A DNA stretch of 28,808 nt from CAYLPU01 sp964385635 (GTDB lineage: Bacteria; Chloroflexota; Anaerolineae; B4-G1). The number at the start of each line of letters is the position of its first letter. Positions within the stretch are counted from its first letter, which is position 1. The notes beneath the pieces were generated by a model. It ran no database searches, was not told the DNA's origin, and saw only the letters and a program-made list of their open reading frames with translations. Below, in pieces: positions 21,746 through 28,808 of the stretch. The DNA lies in the NCBI GenBank assembly GCA_964385635.1, contig CAYLPU010000065.1:1-28808 (forward strand). The letters are read 5' to 3'. Position numbers and translations under genes: made by a program.

Positions 21746-22787
21746 TAACATGCAGTACCAGGCACAAATGTCCCTTGAAGCATACTTCGACCGTTATCTA
21801 CCACCTCTCGAAACAGAGATGCGGGACGTGGTTCAGATCGCCGATGCGCGTTATGCCGGGCTCTGCGGCATGCTGCGCTACCACATGGGCTGGGCCGATG
21901 CCGCGTTCAACCCCCGCCAGGCGCGAACCGGCAAGCGAGCGCGGCCGGTGCTCTGCCTGCTAGCCTGTGAGGCCTGCGGAGGCAACTGGGAGCAGGCTCT
22001 GCCCGCCGCCACCGCCGTTGAACTAATGCATAACTTCTCCCTCATCCACGACGACATCGAGGACCGGGACGAGACTCGCCGTGGCCGTCCCACCGTCTGG
22101 TCATTGTGGGGGGAGGCTCAAGGGATCAACGCCGGGGATACGATGTTTGCCCTGGCTCAACTGGCCTTGCTGCGACTCTTCGAGCGAACCGTGCCCGCCA
22201 CAACAGTCTTGGCAGCCCTTCGCCTCTTCAACCACACCTGCCTGAACCTCACCGGCGGCCAGTACCTCGACATCGGCTTCGAAAGCCGCGCCAACGTGTC
22301 CGTTGCAGAGTACATGGTAATGGTCGAGGGAAAAACCGTCGCGCTAGTGGTCTGCGCCTGCGAGACTGGCGCCCTTATCGCCGCCGCGCCTGATGCTCAA
22401 CGCAAGCCCCTGCGCATCTTCGGCCACCACCTGGGGTTGGCCTTTCAGATACGCGATGACATCCTGGGCGTCTGGGGCGATCCAACTGTCACCGGCAAGC
22501 CCGCTGGTACCGACATCGCCCGGCGCAAGAAATCGTTGCCCATCATCTATGGTCTGGAGCAAAGCGTGGAACTCCGCGCGTTGTTGGCACAGGAGACATT
22601 ATCAACAGCCAATGTCCGCCGTGCGACACGCTTGCTGCGAGAGGCAAACAGCCGCGAATACGCCGAACAACTAGCACAAGAGCATCACGTGCAGGCTCTG
22701 GCTGCGCTGGAGCAGGCGGGACTACAGGGACCAGCCGCCCAGGCGCTCCACGAACTGGCGCAAATGCTCATTGGCCGCGAACGATGA
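21732..22787 (+). CDS. Polyprenyl (geranylgeranyl-type) diphosphate synthase
   Basis: A trans-prenyltransferase that joins DMAPP and IPP into an allylic chain. Seen: the GKRARP substrate motif (67-72), the first Asp-rich motif DDIED (107-111) with RRGRPTVW, the GEAQGINAGDTMFA helix, GQYLD, the EGKTVALV segment, and the second Asp region FQIRDDILG (239-246, where the usual final Asp is Gly but a later Asp follows). Length is normal. Phe lies five residues before DDIED, suggesting a short to medium chain product; chain length is not certain. Start choice is weak: 21732, 21750 and 21768 are all possible and none has a good ribosome site. The first overlaps the DUF116 stop. Confidence 0.92.
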   Translation: MKNRNNMQYQAQMSLEAYFDRYLPPLETEMRDVVQIADARYAGLCGMLRYHMGWADAAFNPRQARTGKRARPVLCLLACEACGGNWEQALPAATAVELMHNFSLIHDDIEDRDETRRGRPTVWSLWGEAQGINAGDTMFALAQLALLRLFERTVPATTVLAALRLFNHTCLNLTGGQYLDIGFESRANVSVAEYMVMVEGKTVALVVCACETGALIAAAPDAQRKPLRIFGHHLGLAFQIRDDILGVWGDPTVTGKPAGTDIARRKKSLPIIYGLEQSVELRALLAQETLSTANVRRATRLLREANSREYAEQLAQEHHVQALAALEQAGLQGPAAQALHELAQMLIGRER

Positions 22788-22807
22788 CTAATGGGAACTA
22801 ATGGGAA
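22788..22807. repeat. Perfect 10-bp tandem duplication
   Basis: CTAATGGGAA occurs twice in a row immediately after the prenyl synthase stop and before the aconitase gene. It creates an extra ATG, which is probably not the real start. Confidence 0.8.
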
Positions 22808-22824
22808 CGAGGTGCACACTACCT

Positions 22825-24753
22825 ATGAACCTGACACGCAAACTCATAGCCGAGCACTTACTCGAGGGAGAACTTTCACCCAACAGCGAGATCGTCCTCC
22901 GGGTTGACCAGACTCTAACTGAGGATGCCACAGGCTTGACCACCCACCTCCAGTTCGAGGCCCTGGGATTGCCGCTGGCACCAGGCCTGCAGGCTGTTTC
23001 GCTGGTGGACCACGGCACCCCTCAGGTCCGTCCGGAGAATGCCTATGACCATCACTATCTACGCACGATGGCAGCCCACCACGGACTTCACTATTCCTCA
23101 CCCGGCAACGGCATCTGTCACCTGCTCTTTCTGGCCCACTTCGCCCGCCCCGGTGCGTTGCTGGTAGGGGCCGACAGCCATACACCGACGGCGGGAGCCG
23201 TCGGCTCGCTGGGCATCGGAGCAGGAGGGCTGGAGGTTGCCATCGCCATGGCGGCGGCTCGCTACCACGTGCGCATGCCCGCCATCGTAGGGATCGAGCT
23301 AAACGGCGAACTCCGCCCCTGGGTCAGCGCCAAGGATGTGATCCTGGAACTACTGCGCCGCCTGGGCAGACGATGGGGAGTTGGCAAGGCAGCCGAGTTC
23401 GCAGGACCGGGAGTCGCCGCCCTCAGTGTGACAGAACGCGTCACCATCACCTCAATGGGTGCAGAACTGGAACTCACGACCTCAATCTTCCCGTCTGACG
23501 AGCAGGTTCGGCGCTACCTGACTGCTCAAGGCCGTGACGATGACTTCCGCCCTCTGGGGCCGGATCCCAATGCCACTTACGATGAGCAGATGAGGCTCGA
23601 CCTCTCTACTATTGAGCCATTGATTGCCCTGCCCAGCAGTCCTGACAACGTGGTGCCAGTGCGAGAGGTGGCTGGCACACCAGTGGATCAGGTCATCGTG
23701 GGCAGTTGTACGAATGGGAGTTACGAGGACCTGGCACTGGTCGCCCGCATACTGCGCGGGCGGCTTATTCCGCCACATGTCACACTGGCCGTGACACCAG
23801 GTACTCGACAAGTGTACCACTTGCTGACCACGACCAGCGAACTGAGCGATCTCATTGCGGCCGGAGCACGCATCCTTGAGCCTTGCTGTGGTCCGTGCCT
23901 TGGCATGGTACTCCAGCCGCCAGCAGGCGCGGTTTCCCTGCGCACGTACAACCGCAACTTCCCCGGTCGCTCAGGTGTGCTTGACGATCAGGTCTACCTG
24001 TGTAGCCCTGCCGTTGCGGCAGCGTCGGCGCTGACCGGCGTGATCACCGATCCCCGCGATCTGGGCTCGCCCCCTCGCGTCGAGCCACCTTCTCGGTACC
24101 CTGACGTTCGTGAAGTCGTACCTCCATCGGCAGACCCCGCTGCTGTCGAGATTATCCGTGGGCCTCATCACACGCCACTACCAACGGTGGCCCCACTCCC
24201 CGATAGTCTGCGGGGGCGTGTGCTGATCACGCTAGGCGACGACATCACCACAGATCACATTATGCCTGCCAAGCCTGAGACCATCGCCGCCTGTGCTAAC
24301 ATCGCCGCCCTGGGCGATCTAACGTTCAGCCGGATAGACCCCGACTTCCCCGCGCGTGCCCGCGAGTGGGGTAGCGGTTTCATCGCGGCCGGCCACAATT
24401 ATGGCCTTGGCTCTTCCCGGGAACACGCTGTACAGGGGCCCCTGGTACTGGGGCTACGGGCAGTCGTCGCCAAGTCTTACGCCCGCATACACCAGGCCAA
24501 TCTGGTCAACTTCGGCATCCTGCCCTTGCTCTTTGTTGACCCCACCACCCATGATAAAATCCAGGTGGGCGATGAATGGGAGATCATCGGACTCCACAAA
24601 CGCCTCCACACTGGCCGTCCGGTCACTATCCGCAACCACACGCAGGGCATGACATTCGATGCGACCTACAACCTTACACCCCGCCAGGTCCAAATCCTCC
24701 TCGCCGGTGGGCTGTTGAACCACGTCCGCAACAAGGGTGATGAACATGAGTGA
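22825..24753 (+). CDS. Aconitase-type hydratase, single chain
   Basis: A 642-residue 4Fe-4S dehydratase of the aconitase/isopropylmalate isomerase superfamily, with the swivel domain fused at the C-terminus. The cluster ligands are C295 in VGSCTNGS, and C355 and C358 in PCCGPCLGM. SHTPTAGAVG and the N-terminal KLIAEHLLEG match the putative short aconitase family, and the swivel domain carries the substrate-binding GLGSSREHA (528-536). Aconitase is the best label, but 3-isopropylmalate or homoaconitate isomerisation cannot be excluded without modelling the substrate pocket. The ATG at 22825 fits the family N-terminus and has a GAGGTG site; an ATG 24 bases earlier is possible. Its stop overlaps the next gene by eight bases. 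Confidence 0.88.
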   Translation: MNLTRKLIAEHLLEGELSPNSEIVLRVDQTLTEDATGLTTHLQFEALGLPLAPGLQAVSLVDHGTPQVRPENAYDHHYLRTMAAHHGLHYSSPGNGICHLLFLAHFARPGALLVGADSHTPTAGAVGSLGIGAGGLEVAIAMAAARYHVRMPAIVGIELNGELRPWVSAKDVILELLRRLGRRWGVGKAAEFAGPGVAALSVTERVTITSMGAELELTTSIFPSDEQVRRYLTAQGRDDDFRPLGPDPNATYDEQMRLDLSTIEPLIALPSSPDNVVPVREVAGTPVDQVIVGSCTNGSYEDLALVARILRGRLIPPHVTLAVTPGTRQVYHLLTTTSELSDLIAAGARILEPCCGPCLGMVLQPPAGAVSLRTYNRNFPGRSGVLDDQVYLCSPAVAAASALTGVITDPRDLGSPPRVEPPSRYPDVREVVPPSADPAAVEIIRGPHHTPLPTVAPLPDSLRGRVLITLGDDITTDHIMPAKPETIAACANIAALGDLTFSRIDPDFPARAREWGSGFIAAGHNYGLGSSREHAVQGPLVLGLRAVVAKSYARIHQANLVNFGILPLLFVDPTTHDKIQVGDEWEIIGLHKRLHTGRPVTIRNHTQGMTFDATYNLTPRQVQILLAGGLLNHVRNKGDEHE

Positions 24754-25981
24754 CACTGCAAGGAACGAGTTAATCTACGATTGGAACACGAGTCTCAGCG
24801 AGCCCCCGATCCGTGCTGTCGGAATCGTGGATGAGACACTACGAGATGGGCTGCAGTCACCCTCTGTGACCCACCCCACCGTGGCAGATAAGTTGGAGCT
24901 TCTGTCTCTGATGGCCAGGTTGGGCGTGACTGACGTGAACCTGGGGATTCCAGGGGCCGGATCACGCTTCGCCGAAGAATGTCTGATTCTGGCCCGCGAG
25001 ATCGTGGACCAGCACTTACCCCTGGCGTGCCATTGCGCTGCGCGTACTTTGCCTGGGGACATCGCTCCCATCTCCGAGATTTCACAGCAGGCTGGCATCC
25101 GCGTCGGAGTGGGTATGTTCATCGGCTCCAGTCCCATCCGCCGCTACGCCGAGGGATGGGATTTGGCCCTTATGTTGCGTCGCACACGCGAGGCTATAGA
25201 CTTCGCCGTGAAGCACGATGTGCCCGTCATGTTCGTCACCGAAGATACCACCCGCGCCGACCAGGAGACGCTGCGCCAATTGTACATCACCGCGATCGAG
25301 CACGGTGCCGAACGTATATGCCTGTCCGACACGGCTGGCCATGCCACGCCCAAGGGAACAGCGCGGCTCGTGCGTTTCATCCGTGAATTGGTAGGCCCCG
25401 AGACCGGCATCGACTGGCACGGCCACAATGACCGGGGCCTGGCGTTGGTCAACGCGATCGCAGCCCTCGATGCCGGCGCGGACCGATTACACGCCACTGC
25501 GCTAGGCATCGGTGAGCGCACGGGCAACACCTCGATGGAACTGCTGCTCACCAACCTACAACTCATGAGATACATCCAGCGCGATCTGACCCTACTTCCG
25601 CTGTATTGCCGAAAGGCCGCCAGGATGTGCAGCATACCAGTACCCGCCAACCTCCCGGTTGTGGGGCAAGATGCCTTTCGCACCGCGTCGGGTGTCCACG
25701 CGGCTGCGATCTACAAGTCCGAACAAAAGGGAGACACCTGGGTGGCCGATCGAGTCTATTCAGCCATCCCCGCTGCACTGATCGGACGGTACCAGAAGAT
25801 CGAAATCGGGCCTATGAGCGGGGTCAGCAATGTGCGCTACCAGCTCGCTGAGTACGGCCTGGAAGCCAGCGACGAGGCAATCCGACACATCCTGGAGGTG
25901 GCGAAGCAGTCGGATCGCGTGCTGACCGAGGTCGAGATTCTGCGGATGCTGGTGGGAGCCAAGCCCCGGCATCGAGATTAG
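24746..25981 (+). CDS. DRE-TIM acyltransferase (isopropylmalate/homocitrate/Re-citrate synthase type)
   Basis: A 411-residue TIM-barrel enzyme of the DRE-TIM metallolyase family, which condenses acetyl-CoA (or a related acyl-CoA) with a 2-oxo acid. The signature DETLRDG is at 29-35, the metal-binding HGHND at 225-229 (families usually have H-x-HND), and GIGERTGNTSME at 254-265. The C-terminal subdomain has SGVHAAAIYKSEQKGD. The roughly 100-residue allosteric domain of classical LeuA is absent, so a feedback-insensitive 2-isopropylmalate, homocitrate, citramalate or Re-citrate synthase are all possible. Of three in-frame starts, the ATG at 24746 has the best ribosome site (AAGGGTG) and overlaps the aconitase stop (ATGAGTGA). 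It ends the operon before a strong terminator. Confidence 0.88.
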   Translation: MSDTARNELIYDWNTSLSEPPIRAVGIVDETLRDGLQSPSVTHPTVADKLELLSLMARLGVTDVNLGIPGAGSRFAEECLILAREIVDQHLPLACHCAARTLPGDIAPISEISQQAGIRVGVGMFIGSSPIRRYAEGWDLALMLRRTREAIDFAVKHDVPVMFVTEDTTRADQETLRQLYITAIEHGAERICLSDTAGHATPKGTARLVRFIRELVGPETGIDWHGHNDRGLALVNAIAALDAGADRLHATALGIGERTGNTSMELLLTNLQLMRYIQRDLTLLPLYCRKAARMCSIPVPANLPVVGQDAFRTASGVHAAAIYKSEQKGDTWVADRVYSAIPAALIGRYQKIEIGPMSGVSNVRYQLAEYGLEASDEAIRHILEVAKQSDRVLTEVEILRMLVGAKPRHRD

Positions 25982-25998
25982 AGGAGCGACTTCTTCAC

Positions 25999-26040
25999 GA
26001 GCAAGACGCCCTCTTTCGAGGGCGTCTTTTGGTCTTGCTC
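25999..26040. terminator. Strong terminator between the fni operon and the response regulator
   Basis: GACGCCCTC-TTTC-GAGGGCGTC (26005-26026) is a 9-bp hairpin followed by TTTT. An outer repeat, GAGCAAGAC (25999-26007) and GTCTTGCTC (26032-26040), flanks it and partly competes with it. It lies between two convergent genes, so it may act in both directions. Confidence 0.85.
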
Positions 26041-26066
26041 GCGCCTCAGAATAGCACCCAGTGAAT

Positions 26067-26780
26067 TCAAGCGGTGACCCGGTTTCCATCCCCCGCGAAA
26101 TAGTACCCCGTTCCCCACCTTGTGCGAACGTATTCCGGGTTTGCCGGATCGTCCTCAATTTTTTCGCGCAAGTAGTGGATGTATACGCTGAGATATCCCA
26201 CCTCATCACCGTATTCCGGACCCCAGACCTGCGTGAGCAACTCCTTGTGGGAAATGACCTGTCCCGCCTGGCTCACCAGGCACTTTAGCAAGCGAGACTC
26301 GGTGGGAGTAAGATGCACAGGGGAACCCTGCCGACTGACAGACCCAGTAGATAGGTCCACCATCAGCTTCCCGTCATCGTAGCCCGTCCGCCACACCGGT
26401 ATAGCAGGCGATTTGGCACGTCGTAGGAGTGCGCGAATGCGCGCTTTCAACTCATCAAAGCTGCATGGCTTGGCGATATAGTCATCGGCGCCCAGGATGA
26501 GACCCCGTAGAACGTCCCTCTCACTTCCCATAGCAGTGAGCATAATGATCGGCGTGTCCGACATCTCTCGCAGCCGCCGACAGATCGTCCACCCATCCAT
26601 GTCGGGCATCATCACGTCCAGGACAACCAGGTCTGGGCGAAATTGGTAGGCATCTCGAAGGCCCTCCTTCCCTCCAGCGGCAGTGATGACCGAAAAGCCA
26701 TCTCGCTCCAAACCCAACTGTAGGAGCCTGAGCAATCCAGAATCGTCGTCTATTACCAAGATCGTCTCATTCACGTCCAT
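26067..26780 (-). CDS. OmpR/PhoB-family response regulator
   Basis: A 237-residue two-component regulator. Receiver domain: acidic pocket DDD at 11-13, phospho-acceptor D55 in VVLDVMMPDMDG, T82 in IIMLTAMGS, and K104 in YIAKPCS. DNA-binding winged helix: LTPTESRLLKCLVSQAGQVI, LLTQVWGPEYGDEVGYLSVY and RTRWGTGYYFA at the C-terminus. Length and order are normal for OmpR type. A GAGGAGGG ribosome site precedes the ATG. No histidine kinase gene is in the window, so it is an orphan here. Its promoter is not clear to me; its upstream region holds an inverted repeat (26838-26879), possibly an autoregulatory site. The target genes are unknown. Confidence 0.95.
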   Translation of the reverse strand: MDVNETILVIDDDSGLLRLLQLGLERDGFSVITAAGGKEGLRDAYQFRPDLVVLDVMMPDMDGWTICRRLREMSDTPIIMLTAMGSERDVLRGLILGADDYIAKPCSFDELKARIRALLRRAKSPAIPVWRTGYDDGKLMVDLSTGSVSRQGSPVHLTPTESRLLKCLVSQAGQVISHKELLTQVWGPEYGDEVGYLSVYIHYLREKIEDDPANPEYVRTRWGTGYYFAGDGNRVTA

Positions 26781-26837
26781 GCCCTCCTCATAAAATCTAT
26801 GAATTCACACGCTTCTCGTGCGCCAGCAGAAGATCAA

Positions 26838-26879
26838 TAAAGACAGATGGGTCCTGCTCGTTGGTCCTGCTTGTCTTTA
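26838..26879. repeat. Inverted repeat enclosing a direct repeat, upstream of the response regulator
   Basis: TAAAGACA (26838-26845) and TGTCTTTA (26872-26879) are inverted repeats. Inside, GGTCCTGCT occurs twice with 13-base spacing (26850 and 26863). It lies between the response regulator and hsp20, which are divergent. Two direct copies are a common OmpR-type site layout, but this is weak evidence. Nothing else is seen between 26781 and 27011. Confidence 0.4.
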
Positions 26880-27011
26880 ATAATATCATAAGCAGGTGAA
26901 TAAATGGTTAAAGCAAAGTAAACGAATCGTAAGCGTTCACGTGGAGACCAAGAAACCAGGATTTTCGTACAGGGAGATCTCACTATTGAGAAAGCACTCA
27001 ACCCCGGCCGT

Positions 27012-27040
27012 TTGAACCAGACGTGTAATTGTGGTACAAT
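27012..27040 (+). promoter_or_regulatory. Sigma-70 promoter of hsp20-lon
   Basis: TTGAAC (27012-27017), 17 bases, then TACAAT (27035-27040). Start of transcription would be near 27047 and leave about 33 bases of leader. The spacer and -10 box overlap an inverted repeat. Confidence 0.7.
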
Positions 27041-27042
27041 TA
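27026..27042. promoter_or_regulatory. Candidate operator on the hsp20 promoter
   Basis: TAATTGT-GGT-ACAATTA is a perfect 7-bp inverted repeat covering the -10 box. A repressor bound here would block transcription. It is not CIRCE (longer, with a nine-base spacer). The regulator is unknown. Confidence 0.5.
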
Positions 27043-27079
27043 GGTGGCAGGTGTGACTTTTGCGGGAGAGGAGAACAGG

Positions 27080-27511
27080 ATGGTGGTGAAGCGGAGAGAC
27101 GCACAGTTGGAGATAACACACAATCACGTCGAGGTCGAACGGTTCTTGGGCGAGGGATGGATCGTATGCCGGCATACCTGCGCCTGGCAGCCTCCCACGG
27201 ACGTTTACGAAGACGACAACGGGGTAGTGGTACGAGTCGAGGTGGCGGGGATGCACAGCGAAGATTTCTCGATCTCGCTGGCGGGGCGCACGCTGGTCGT
27301 CGCCGGCACACGCATCGACACAGCGCCTAAACGGATCTATCACCAAATGGAAATTCGCTTCGACGAGTTCCGCACTGAGGTTGACCTGCCCTGGCCAGTG
27401 GAGCCGGAGGACGCGGGAGCAAGTTACGAGGAAGGGTTTTTAGAAATTCGCCTTCCGCGCCCGGAGTCGCAGCGTGTACCAATTGTTGGAGTGGAACAGG
27501 AGGAGGATTGA
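27080..27511 (+). CDS. Small heat shock protein, Hsp20/alpha-crystallin family
   Basis: A 143-residue ATP-independent chaperone that holds unfolding proteins. The N-terminal arm includes HNHVEVERFLGEGW and the core alpha-crystallin domain runs from WQPPTDVYEDDNGVVVRVEV through HSEDFSISLAGRTLVV to the FDEFRTEVDLPWPVE and GFLEIRLPR strands (the usual L/IEIRLPK-type motif). The ATG at 27080 is chosen for its GGAG-rich site; a 12-codon upstream extension starts before any ribosome site and overlaps the promoter leader. It is followed after 7 bases by lon on the same strand, giving a chaperone-protease operon. Confidence 0.92.
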   Translation: MVVKRRDAQLEITHNHVEVERFLGEGWIVCRHTCAWQPPTDVYEDDNGVVVRVEVAGMHSEDFSISLAGRTLVVAGTRIDTAPKRIYHQMEIRFDEFRTEVDLPWPVEPEDAGASYEEGFLEIRLPRPESQRVPIVGVEQEED

Positions 27512-27518
27512 AGGACGT

Positions 27519-28808
27519 ATGTCGGACAAGGGGAAAGGAAAAGAGGACAGACTGCTGAACCTATTGGGCCAGCCGATAATCACGAAAGAGCACCGTATAT
27601 TACCAGACGATAAGGCAGACGATGAGATGATCCAGGTTCCATCACACCTCCCGATCCTACCGTTGCGAGGTCTGGTCGTCTTTCCGATGACGGCCGTACC
27701 GATTCGTGTCGGCCAGCTGCGCTCCATTCGGCTGATTGACGACGCAGTGATTGGAAAGCGACTCATCGGCCTCGTGGCCAGCCGTGACCCGGAACTGGAA
27801 ACGCCGGGGCCGGACGACGTCTATCGGATCGGGACGGTCGCGGCGGTTCACCGGCTGTTCAAGTCGCCGGATGGGACGATCACGCTGATTATGCAGGGGC
27901 TTTCGCGCATCCGGGTGGAGGAATTTGTCAGCGAGATGCCTTATCTGACAGCACGCGTGTCTGAAATCCCGGAGAGGGTCGAGGCATCGCTGGAGGTCGA
28001 GGCAATACAGCGGAGCATCACGGAGGGCTTCCAGCGCCTGACCGAGTTAGTGCCCACGGTCCCTGAGGAAATGAGCACGATGATCGTCAATCTAAACGAT
28101 CCACTGCAACTCGTCTACGCCATCGCCAATCACATGAAGATTGACCTGGAGAATGCGCAGCGGCTGTTGGAACTGAATAGCGTCACCGAGAAGTTGCACA
28201 TGTTGCTGGGCCTGCTGACGAAGGAACTGGAGGTGCTTGAACTGGGGCGCAAGATCCAGAGCGCGGCCCAGTCGGAGATGGAGAAGACCCAGCGAGAGTA
28301 CTTCCTGCGCGAGCAAATCAAGGCCATCCAGCGGGAGTTGGGCGAGTCAGACCAACAGCAGATGGAGGTGGAGGAGTTCCGCAAGAAAATCGAGGCAGCG
28401 GGGATGCCAGAGGAAGCAGAGAAGGAATCACGCCGCGAACTGGACCGACTGAGCAAACTGCCCACTGCCTCTGCCGAATATGGTGTCATCCGCACATACC
28501 TGGATTGGCTGACCAGCCTGCCATGGAACATCCAAACCAAGGACAACCTGGACATCGCACACGCCCGGCAGGTGCTCGACGAAGACCACTACGATCTGGA
28601 GGAGGTCAAGGAGCGCATCCTGGAATACTTAGCCGTGCGCAAACTGCGGGAGGAGCGCAAGGAGGAGCGCGAACAGGAGCAGCCGACCGACCTCATCCGG
28701 CGCGAGCGGGAAGGGGTCATCCTGTGTTTTGTAGGGCCACCTGGCACGGGCAAGACTAGCAGTCTGTCGGAGAGACAGCTTCCCTCCGAACCCGGTTTGC
28801 GGTACAAT
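27519..28808 (+). CDS. lon: ATP-dependent protease Lon, 3' part missing
   Basis: Lon degrades damaged proteins in the cytoplasm. The open frame starts at ATG 27519 with a GAGGAGGA site and has the N-terminal substrate domain (LPILPLRGLVVFPMTAVPIR), the coiled-coil linker (QREYFLREQIKAIQRELGE) and the AAA+ entry (WLTSLPWNIQTKDNLDIAHA) up to the Walker A VGPPGTGKTS, with K412. A short charged insert (REERKEEREQEQPTDLIRRE) precedes Walker A. After GKTS the frame reads SLSERQLPSEPGLRYN, which does not resemble the SLGRSIARAL that follows in Lon. The rest of the ATPase and the protease domain are absent. The frame runs open to the window edge. This is an insertion junction or an assembly breakpoint. 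Confidence 0.88.
   Translation, partial: MSDKGKGKEDRLLNLLGQPIITKEHRILPDDKADDEMIQVPSHLPILPLRGLVVFPMTAVPIRVGQLRSIRLIDDAVIGKRLIGLVASRDPELETPGPDDVYRIGTVAAVHRLFKSPDGTITLIMQGLSRIRVEEFVSEMPYLTARVSEIPERVEASLEVEAIQRSITEGFQRLTELVPTVPEEMSTMIVNLNDPLQLVYAIANHMKIDLENAQRLLELNSVTEKLHMLLGLLTKELEVLELGRKIQSAAQSEMEKTQREYFLREQIKAIQRELGESDQQQMEVEEFRKKIEAAGMPEEAEKESRRELDRLSKLPTASAEYGVIRTYLDWLTSLPWNIQTKDNLDIAHARQVLDEDHYDLEEVKERILEYLAVRKLREERKEEREQEQPTDLIRREREGVILCFVGPPGTGKTSSLSERQLPSEPGLRYN

Noticed and set aside
24737..24745. Upstream GTG and ATG starts for the DRE-TIM gene
   Set aside because: The ATG at 24746 has the correct ribosome-site spacing from AAGGGTG; the others do not.
27026..27042. CIRCE heat-shock operator
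   Set aside because: CIRCE has two 9-base arms with a 9-base gap and a TTAGCACTC core; this palindrome differs.

Overview
The window looks like part of a Chloroflexota (Anaerolineae/Caldilineae-like) chromosome, probably one metagenomic contig. The reasons are moderate-to-high GC, a Thr-Pro repeat tail, a secreted glycosidase ending in a Tyr-Leu-Pro-Val-Ala-Leu tail, a type 2 IPP isomerase operon, paired GT-C membrane glycosyltransferases with C-terminal beta-sandwich domains, and a YdjI-like SPFH cluster. Taxonomy is inferred from gene style, not from a marker search. Both edges cut a gene: HsdS on the left and Lon on the right. In both, the sequence stops matching the family before the edge.

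Layout. (1) 1-3400, minus strand: a damaged type I restriction-modification locus. It has an intact hsdM with a 14-unit hexanucleotide repeat inside the coding region, a pRiA4 ORF-3-like gene, palindrome-rich filler, the C-terminal stub of a second hsdM, and half of an hsdS. No hsdR is visible. (2) 3468-7296: tRNA-Leu(GAG) and, divergent from it across one shared -35 box, an apparently leaderless Lon-N-domain gene, followed by plsX, fabF (lipid synthesis) and a membrane NERD-like gene. (3) 7324-14319: a sugar and glycosylation block with a GT2 transferase, an NDP-sugar epimerase/dehydratase-like SDR, a DegT-type aminotransferase, and two converging GT-C transferases. (4) 14507-17901, minus: SPFH protein, a coiled-coil partner, a frameshifted membrane zinc-ribbon protein, a HEPN/MNT toxin-antitoxin pair and the tail of a DUF2207 protein. 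(5) 18023-20068, minus: secreted clan GH-A glycosidase coupled to a DUF6485 Cys-rich protein, then acpP with its own promoter and terminator. (6) 20253-25981, plus: fni, DUF116, polyprenyl synthase, a single-chain aconitase-type enzyme and a DRE-TIM acyltransferase (isopropylmalate/homocitrate/Re-citrate synthase type), closed by a strong terminator. (7) 26067-28808: an OmpR response regulator (minus), then hsp20 and lon (plus) behind a promoter carrying an inverted repeat.

The genes fit together as membrane building (plsX, fabF, acpP, prenyl chain synthesis), polyprenyl-linked glycan assembly, and protein quality control (Hsp20, Lon). Short tandem repeats are unusually common: hexamers in hsdM and in one GT-C gene, a degenerate hexamer in a decayed Thr-Pro tail, and an octamer array between the SDR and aminotransferase genes. 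The most interesting points are the shared -35 box with a leaderless gene, the aconitase/DRE-TIM pair inside an isoprenoid operon, the partly decayed SPFH cluster interrupted by HEPN/MNT, and the hexamer array in hsdM.
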